Positions 6,946-10,965 of a DNA stretch of 10,965 nucleotides are shown in pieces. Source of the DNA: Clostridia bacterium (GTDB lineage Bacteria; Bacillota; Clostridia; Lachnospirales; Cellulosilyticaceae); the NCBI GenBank assembly GCA_029256345.1, contig JAQSYC010000051.1, positions 1-10,965 of the forward strand, written 5' to 3'. The notes beneath the pieces were generated by a model that worked only from the letters and a program-made list of their open reading frames with translations, was not told where the DNA came from and made no database searches. Every line of letters begins with the position of its first letter. The first letter of the stretch is position 1. The translations under genes were made by a program, and so were the position numbers.

Positions 6946-7125
6946 ATGAAAACTAGTAAAATGAATCATCCTAATGAAGGTGTCAAATGTGTCGTTAATA
7001 CTTGTCACTATTATATGTCAGGTGACCACTGTGCAGCACAGCAAATAGAAGTTCAGCCTCGTAACGCTAGCAATTCCGAACAAACTGACTGTGCAACATT
7101 TATGCCTGAAGGACAATTGAGCTAA
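6946..7125 (+). CDS. DUF1540 domain-containing small cysteine protein
   Basis: A 59-aa protein matching DUF1540, a small family of unknown function common in Clostridia and Bacilli. The signature is visible as a four-cysteine array: Cys15 and Cys20 in CVVNTC, then HYYMSGDHCAAQQIEV with Cys29, and Cys49 in DCATF. The spacing suggests a metal- or disulfide-stabilised mini-domain, but no ligand is established. AAGGAG (6931-6936) lies 9 nt before the ATG. It is monocistronic and divergent from the GDT1-family gene, with a sigma-G-like promoter upstream and a hairpin terminator about 100 nt downstream. Forespore expression is inferred from the promoter only. I recognise the family from the motif, with no search behind it. 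Confidence 0.88.
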   Translation: MKTSKMNHPNEGVKCVVNTCHYYMSGDHCAAQQIEVQPRNASNSEQTDCATFMPEGQLS

Positions 7126-7221
7126 TGAGTTTTTTAATCAAAAAATATTTAGCCTTAGTCTGTCCAAGTGTTATGCATTTTACAACATGATTTAATATCT
7201 GCCGCAAAATAAATTTCACTT

Positions 7222-7283
7222 AACAAAGCCCCTCTTAGCCACTTCAAGCATACGCTTGAAAGTCCTAAAGGGGTTTTGTTTTT
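7222..7283 (+). terminator. Long hairpin terminator downstream of the DUF1540 gene
   Basis: The outer stem AACAAAGCCCC (7222-7232) pairs with GGGGTTTTGTT (7270-7280), using one G-U pair. An inner stem TTCAAGC (7243-7249) and GCTTGAA (7254-7260) closes on the loop ATAC. It is followed by a T-run to 7283, giving a rho-independent signal on the plus strand about 100 nt after the DUF1540 stop. It could also stop minus-strand transcripts coming from the tetR side, but with a weaker tail. Confidence 0.82.
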
Positions 7284-7522
7284 ACATAAAAATTTATCTA
7301 TTTTCATTTTTTACCATTGCTTGTGCTATAAAGTCCATTCTCCTAAAATTATCGGCCATCTTAAAAAACTAGATTCCTTTCTAAATATTAAAGCCTTGTA
7401 ATTTCTTGAAATGAGACGGCAGTACTTAGAGTTCTATCTATGTCACCCAGAACAGCACCGGAAACAGATGCCCTCCCTCTTTACAGCACGCTGCTATGAT
7501 CCTAAACTACAGGCATCAGCAC
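7284..7522. other. Gene-poor stretch with broken, protein-like reading frames
   Basis: No intact gene is supported here. Minus-strand 7359-7294 encodes a 21-residue frame (MADNFRRMDFIAQAMVKNEN, then R), preceded by an in-frame stop. Minus-strand 7480-7391 is a 30-codon start-less frame containing GAVLGDIDRTLSTAVSFQEI. Plus-strand 7411-7575 encodes 54 residues beginning MRRQYLEFYLCHPEQHRKQM and runs into the tetR 3' end. Base composition from about 7411 is richer in G+C than the preceding 100 bp. These could be remnants of a decayed gene or mobile element; I cannot name a family. Confidence 0.35.
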
Positions 7523-8083
7523 TTATTCCCAGAGTACTACAAATTGCTTGGTATATGGTTCTATCAAAAACATAAGCTGGTCAGTAATTTCCTGCACATT
7601 GCATGGCATAGAATTATTGACCCACCATTCCAATACACCTATAAACCCAGAAGTCAAAAAATGAATAGTTACACCATTTGAAAATGCATTGTTTTCTGGT
7701 TTTAGAGCGATAACCTCGGTTAATGATTGCGCAATGATTGCATATAAGCGGTTGCGGAAGAATCCAGCTCCCTCATTACTGAGAAGTAACTTGTATATTG
7801 TAAAGTTCTTTTCCAAATATTCAAATATACTTTGTAATGCGATAGCGTTTGTGTTGGTGTCAGCAGTATCGGCACAGTGCTGTAGTAGCGGCTCAATATA
7901 TGTTTCAATACACTTGTCAAGCAAGTCGAATTTATCCACGTAATGTAGATAAAAAGTTCCTCGGTTTATGTTTGCGCGGTCTGCTATATCATTGATGGTT
8001 ATTTTATCGAATCCTTTTTCAGTCAAAAGGTCGACGAAGGTATTCATAATCGCTTGCCTTGTTTTTTGTATTCTTCTATCCAC
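7523..8083 (-). CDS. TetR-family transcriptional regulator
   Basis: A one-component repressor, probably controlling the divergent oxidoreductase gene and itself. The 186-aa protein has a TetR N-terminal DNA-binding domain: RRIQKTRQAIMNTFVDLL, then the helix-turn-helix ITINDIADRANINRGTFYLH at about residues 28-47, followed by YVDKFDLL. The C-terminal ligand/dimerisation half (about 60-186) is divergent, as usual, and contains the Trp-rich VLEWWVNNSMP; it resembles the TetR_C_8-type group, so the effector is unknown. The start is GTG (8081-8083), with GGAGG (8096-8092) 8 nt upstream. Its spacer contains two matched palindromes that are likely operators. The MATE pump downstream of the oxidoreductase may be part of the same response, but no operator was seen at its start. 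Confidence 0.94.
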   Translation of the reverse strand: MDRRIQKTRQAIMNTFVDLLTEKGFDKITINDIADRANINRGTFYLHYVDKFDLLDKCIETYIEPLLQHCADTADTNTNAIALQSIFEYLEKNFTIYKLLLSNEGAGFFRNRLYAIIAQSLTEVIALKPENNAFSNGVTIHFLTSGFIGVLEWWVNNSMPCNVQEITDQLMFLIEPYTKQFVVLWE

Positions 8084-8121
8084 AAAGTTTTCCTCCAGAT
8101 ATTCAACAGATTAGCACAATG

Positions 8122-8137
8122 TGTTGAGTTCTCAACA
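8122..8137. promoter_or_regulatory. Putative TetR operator O1
   Basis: TGTTGAGTTCTCAACA: arms TGTTGA and TCAACA with a 4-bp centre. It lies 39 bp upstream of the tetR start codon, probably over the tetR promoter (TTGAGA at 8135-8130 is a possible -35 box on the minus strand). A further half-site, TCAACA, lies at 8103-8108. Confidence 0.7.
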
Positions 8138-8156
8138 GTTGGTACAAATGTAACTA

Positions 8157-8185
8157 TTGAAATGCTCTCCACAAATCAGTACACT
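8157..8185 (+). promoter_or_regulatory. Putative sigma-A promoter of the oxidoreductase gene
   Basis: TTGAAA (8157-8162) and TACACT (8180-8185) are separated by 17 bp; the -10 matches TATAAT in 4 of 6 positions. The predicted start near 8192 places operator O2 at about +11 to +26, a blocking position, and leaves a leader of about 50 nt. Confidence 0.45.
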
Positions 8186-8201
8186 AAGAATATCAAACAC
8201 T

Positions 8202-8217
8202 TGTTGAAAAGTCAACA
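8202..8217. promoter_or_regulatory. Putative TetR operator O2
   Basis: TGTTGAAAAGTCAACA: the same arms (TGTTGA, TCAACA) and the same 4-bp centre length as O1, with different centre bases. The two centres are 80 bp apart. It lies between the predicted transcription start and the AGGAGG (8229-8234) of the oxidoreductase gene. Confidence 0.72.
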
Positions 8218-8241
8218 CATGATTATTTAGGAGGATGCTTT

Positions 8242-9159
8242 ATGAAAATACTATTTTTTGGTCGCGGTGTTATAGCAACGCAGTACGCTTGGGCGTTTGA
8301 AAATGCAGGCCATACCGTTGAGTTTTATGTTCGTGAAGGTAGGAAGGCGCAATATGGCTCACACGTAAACTTAGAAATATGGGATGCGAGGCGCAGCAAA
8401 AAAGATCAGAAAGTCAAAGAAAAATGGCCTATTGTAACACATGAAGAAATAAAGGAAAATCACGACTATGACCTCATTTTTATGAGTGTTAACCCAGAGC
8501 AGGTATCAAGTGCAATTACATTCCTTGCGCCGCGACTTGGAAATGCAACACTTCTTTTTTTCTGTCACTTTTGGCAAAATCCGCAATTAGCCGTTCATCC
8601 GATTCCGCTTAGTCAAATTGTCTGGGGCTTCCCCGGTGGTGGCGGTGGATTTGAAGGAAACACCCTTTACAGTGGGCTTTATAAAGCGGTTCAATTTTTG
8701 GCATTTGAATCAGCTCCTACCAAAAGAGATTTAGAAGTTCGCAAGCTTTTTGCTGATGCAGGCTTCAAGGTAGTGGTTCATAAGGATGCTCAAAGTTGGC
8801 TCTGGAATGGCTTCGCATTTAATGTTGCAATGGAAATCGAAGTATTAAAAAGTGGCAGTTTTGAAAAAGCAGTTACTTCGCGCGTTGCACTCGCTGGAAT
8901 AGGTAGTAATATGAAAGAAATTATCCAAGTTTTAGAAGCAAAAGGCTCAAAAATCAATGTTATGACAAGGGTTTTTAGCGCTCTACCACCGAGAGCTGTT
9001 GGATTTCTTATGAGTAACGTTATGTCACCAAAAGGCATGAGTTATGCACTTGTGGCGCATAATCACTTTAAAGTTGGTTATGCTGTACGTGAAGTTATAG
9101 CTGACGCCAGAAAGTACGGCATAAATGCACCTCGACTTTACGCTGTAGAAAAAAATTAA
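8242..9159 (+). CDS. Ketopantoate-reductase-like NAD(P)-dependent oxidoreductase
   Basis: A 305-aa protein with the two-domain layout of the ApbA/PanE family: an N-terminal Rossmann domain (KILFFGRGVIATQYAWAFE, residues 2-20; FYVREGRKAQYGS at 28-40) and a helical C-terminal domain from about residue 170. The nucleotide loop is GRGVIA, where the third glycine of GxGxxG is replaced by Ala12. By alignment from memory with E. coli PanE, the catalytic Lys, Asn and Glu fall on Trp188, Ala192 and Lys277, so it is probably not a pantothenate enzyme and its substrate is unknown. AGGAGG (8229-8234) lies 7 nt before the ATG. It is divergent from a TetR regulator, with operators TGTTGA-N4-TCAACA between them, implying induction by some compound. 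Annotating it as panE would overstate what is seen. Confidence 0.9.
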   Translation: MKILFFGRGVIATQYAWAFENAGHTVEFYVREGRKAQYGSHVNLEIWDARRSKKDQKVKEKWPIVTHEEIKENHDYDLIFMSVNPEQVSSAITFLAPRLGNATLLFFCHFWQNPQLAVHPIPLSQIVWGFPGGGGGFEGNTLYSGLYKAVQFLAFESAPTKRDLEVRKLFADAGFKVVVHKDAQSWLWNGFAFNVAMEIEVLKSGSFEKAVTSRVALAGIGSNMKEIIQVLEAKGSKINVMTRVFSALPPRAVGFLMSNVMSPKGMSYALVAHNHFKVGYAVREVIADARKYGINAPRLYAVEKN

Positions 9160-9546
9160 TCAAATGGCATATACCTTCATTCCTCAATCTGTTCTAAAGA
9201 CCTTTGAATGCCATTCTATGTCTAGCTTCTTCTAGTAAATGCAAAGCAACTTCCCTACTGTGTAGGCTATGCATGGAATTTCGTGGGAAAATCCCTTGAG
9301 TTTTCCCATGAGTTTAGATGCTTTCTAACAAAGCATTATTATTTAGAATTCAGGACATTTAACAAGTTTTCACGCATACAATCAGTACATGTTAGTAATA
9401 ACGCAAGGTTGTTTCAATCATTTAATGTCCCAGTCTTGCCTTGACAGCTACGACTGATACTTTCTATGTCTCGCCCCAGTTAGTTTTTAATCTGTTGAAA
9501 GAGTCCACCAAGATATGCTAAAAATTTGACGATACAAAAATTAGGG
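9160..9546. other. Gene-poor 387-bp spacer with several hairpins and broken frames
   Basis: No intact gene is supported between the convergent oxidoreductase and MATE genes. Inverted repeats are unusually dense: AATGGCAT/ATGCCATT (9163-9170, 9208-9215), TGGGAAAA/TTTTCCCA (9284-9291, 9301-9308), ATGCTTT/AAAGCAT (9318-9324, 9330-9336) and GGACATT/AATGTCC (9353-9359, 9424-9430). On the minus strand, 9274-9194 encodes a protein-like 26-residue frame beginning MHSLHSREVALHLLEEARHR. This may be an insertion-sequence remnant or a structured RNA; neither is proven. No classical terminator with a U-tract is seen on the plus strand. Confidence 0.35.
9284..9336. repeat. Two adjacent perfect inverted repeats
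   Basis: TGGGAAAA (9284-9291) with TTTTCCCA (9301-9308) around a 9-nt loop, then ATGCTTT (9318-9324) with AAAGCAT (9330-9336) around CTAAC. The first stem can be extended outwards to 9280/9312 with wobble pairs. Neither hairpin is followed by a clear U-tract, so they do not look like simple terminators. Confidence 0.55.
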
Positions 9547-10932
9547 CTACATTTCATTAGGGTCAAATGCAGTTCTCTCTCCCACTGGTGTATCCATAAT
9601 TTTGCGTTTAGAGAGCACCCAAAGGCAAACGCCCACTGCACATGCACAAAATTCAGATGCGGTCAGCGACCAAATTACACCATCCAATCCAAATATTATG
9701 TTTCCTGCAATAATGATAGGAATGAGTGCAATTCCTCTTGCTACGGACATAATATTGGACTGCACACCTTTACCAAAAGCTTGAAATATACTTGTGATAA
9801 ACCCCGAAAGTCCGGCGAACAAAGTGGATAGGAGTAGTGCTGTTAAAATTTCTTTACCTACATGAATTACATTAGTATCAGAGCTGAACAAACTAAGTAT
9901 TTGTGTCCGAAATGCAAACAAGATAGCAGCAATTCCCAAAACAATACAAACGAGATAGGTTACTGTTGTTTTAAGCAATTTACTCAAACGTTCGGTATCT
10001 GCTGCCGCATAAGAGAATGCTATCAAAGGCACTACCCCCATATACAGACCCATACCAATCAAATCGGCAATCTGACACATTCGGTTGGCTACACCAAAAG
10101 CAGCAACCACATAATCACCATACATCATAGAGTAGTTGTTAAATAAAAGACTCGATACAATTAAAAAACATGAAAGTAGAAGTGCAGATATACCAATCTT
10201 GAAAATGTTGCCAAGTATATCTGTTGTAGGTTTAAAATCCTGTAGTGACACACTCTGAACAGGACTTTTTGTGTTCAGATACCAAACATAGTACACAACC
10301 GCACAGATATTGCCAATCACAGTTGCGATAGCCGCACCCATCACACCCATGCCAAGTGAAAAAATTAAAATTGGGTCAAGTATGATATTAACAGCCACGC
10401 TAATAACCATGCCAATCATAGATTCCTTTGCCGCACCTTCACCCCGAATAGTTTGTCCTAAAGTAAAGTTTGCTATCATGAACGGTGCGCCAATCACAAA
10501 AGGCAGAATATAATCCATTGTTGGGGTAAATGTGTCACCAGTCGCACCTAAGACATTTAAAACTGGCGTTAAAAACGGAATACATATTATAGAAAATACA
10601 ACACCTGCCAACAACGACAAATAAAAATTAACAGAGGATGCACTTTTTACACCCCTCATATTTTTTTCGCCTAGCAGGCGTGAAATGTAGGTGCTTCCAC
10701 CAGTTCCAAACAGTTCTCCAAGTGCCATAAGAATAGTAATAAACGGTAGCGCAAGCGTTACAGCGGCCAATTCAGATGTATTATTCAATAGACCTATGAA
10801 ATAGGCGTCTGTGATATTGTAAATCATATTGACGATCATCCCCATAATCATTGGTACTGCCATGTACATAATCGCTTTAGGCACGGGTGCTTTCTCAAGA
10901 TAATACATTTCATTATTTTCTTCATTGTTCAT
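9547..10932 (-). CDS. MATE-family multidrug/toxin efflux transporter
   Basis: Multi-pass inner-membrane pump of the MATE family, exporting drugs or metabolites in exchange for Na+ or H+. At 461 aa it has the usual length and about 12 hydrophobic segments in two homologous halves (about residues 15-225 and 235-445). N-terminal landmarks are APVPKAIMYMAVPMIMGMIV and ITDAYFIGLLNNTSELAAVT (40-59), then GELFGTGGSTYISRLLGEKN (72-91), a typical MATE loop motif of the MepA/DinF-like branch. The start ATG (10932) has AAAAGGAG (10948-10941) 8 nt upstream. It is convergent with the oxidoreductase across a 387-bp spacer. Its promoter lies mostly outside the window, so regulation by the TetR protein cannot be tested here. 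The substrate cannot be read from sequence; I name no gene symbol. Confidence 0.94.
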   Translation of the reverse strand: MNNEENNEMYYLEKAPVPKAIMYMAVPMIMGMIVNMIYNITDAYFIGLLNNTSELAAVTLALPFITILMALGELFGTGGSTYISRLLGEKNMRGVKSASSVNFYLSLLAGVVFSIICIPFLTPVLNVLGATGDTFTPTMDYILPFVIGAPFMIANFTLGQTIRGEGAAKESMIGMVISVAVNIILDPILIFSLGMGVMGAAIATVIGNICAVVYYVWYLNTKSPVQSVSLQDFKPTTDILGNIFKIGISALLLSCFLIVSSLLFNNYSMMYGDYVVAAFGVANRMCQIADLIGMGLYMGVVPLIAFSYAAADTERLSKLLKTTVTYLVCIVLGIAAILFAFRTQILSLFSSDTNVIHVGKEILTALLLSTLFAGLSGFITSIFQAFGKGVQSNIMSVARGIALIPIIIAGNIIFGLDGVIWSLTASEFCACAVGVCLWVLSKRKIMDTPVGERTAFDPNEM

Positions 10933-10965
10933 AATAACATCTCCTTTTAATTAGTAGAATTCTAC

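Noticed and set aside
7131..7146. TTTTTT-AATC-AAAAAA as a terminator right after the DUF1540 gene
   Set aside because: The stem is only six A-T pairs; the GC-anchored hairpin at 7222-7283 is a far better terminator.
7689..7943. Plus-strand 84-aa frame antisense to tetR
   Set aside because: It has no binding site, lies opposite a clear TetR gene and shows no recognisable motif.
9526..9831. Plus-strand 101-aa Cys/His-rich frame opposite the MATE 3' end
   Set aside because: The Cys/His content arises from the complement of hydrophobic MATE codons; no binding site or zinc-finger spacing is visible.
1..10965. CRISPR array, tRNA or rRNA genes, intact insertion sequence
   Set aside because: No regularly spaced direct repeats, no cloverleaf with a T-arm GTTCRA, no rRNA-like stretch and no intact transposase frame were found by eye.

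Overview
The window looks like chromosomal DNA of a low-GC, probably spore-forming Firmicute of the class Clostridia. The reasons are AT-rich spacers, strong AGGAGG-type ribosome binding sites, a type 2 (Firmicutes-type) GalT, a DUF1540 small protein and sigma-G-like promoters. The genus cannot be fixed from sequence reading alone.

Region 1 (1-4884) is a complete Leloir galactose locus. A LacI/GalR-family repressor gene, cut by the left edge of the window, is divergent from a compact galK-galE-galT operon. The 220-bp spacer holds face-to-face promoters and three copies of the near-palindrome TTTTTA(C/G)TAAWAW, two of them flanking the galK -35 box, so local repression relieved by a sugar ligand is likely. 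The three enzymes together convert galactose to glucose-1-phosphate. The operon ends in a long two-tier hairpin that also serves the convergent uppP gene.

Region 2 (4919-7283) alternates two minus-strand membrane-protein genes with two plus-strand small-protein genes. The membrane proteins are undecaprenyl-diphosphatase UppP (cell-wall lipid carrier recycling) and a TMEM165/GDT1 (UPF0016) family cation transporter. The small proteins are a basic 47-aa protein of unknown family and a 59-aa four-cysteine DUF1540 protein. The DUF1540 gene has an excellent sigma-G-type promoter and the 47-aa gene a weaker one, so both may be made in the forespore.

Region 3 (7284-10932) looks like an accessory module. 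A GTG-initiated TetR-family repressor is divergent from a ketopantoate-reductase-like oxidoreductase, with two identical-architecture operators (TGTTGA-N4-TCAACA) in the spacer. A MATE-family efflux pump runs convergently. The two gene-poor stretches of this region (7284-7522 and 9160-9546) hold protein-like but broken reading frames and several hairpins, possible remnants of mobile or decayed genes. The oxidoreductase lacks the three catalytic residues expected of true ketopantoate reductase, so its substrate is unknown. No rRNA, tRNA, CRISPR array or intact insertion sequence was seen.
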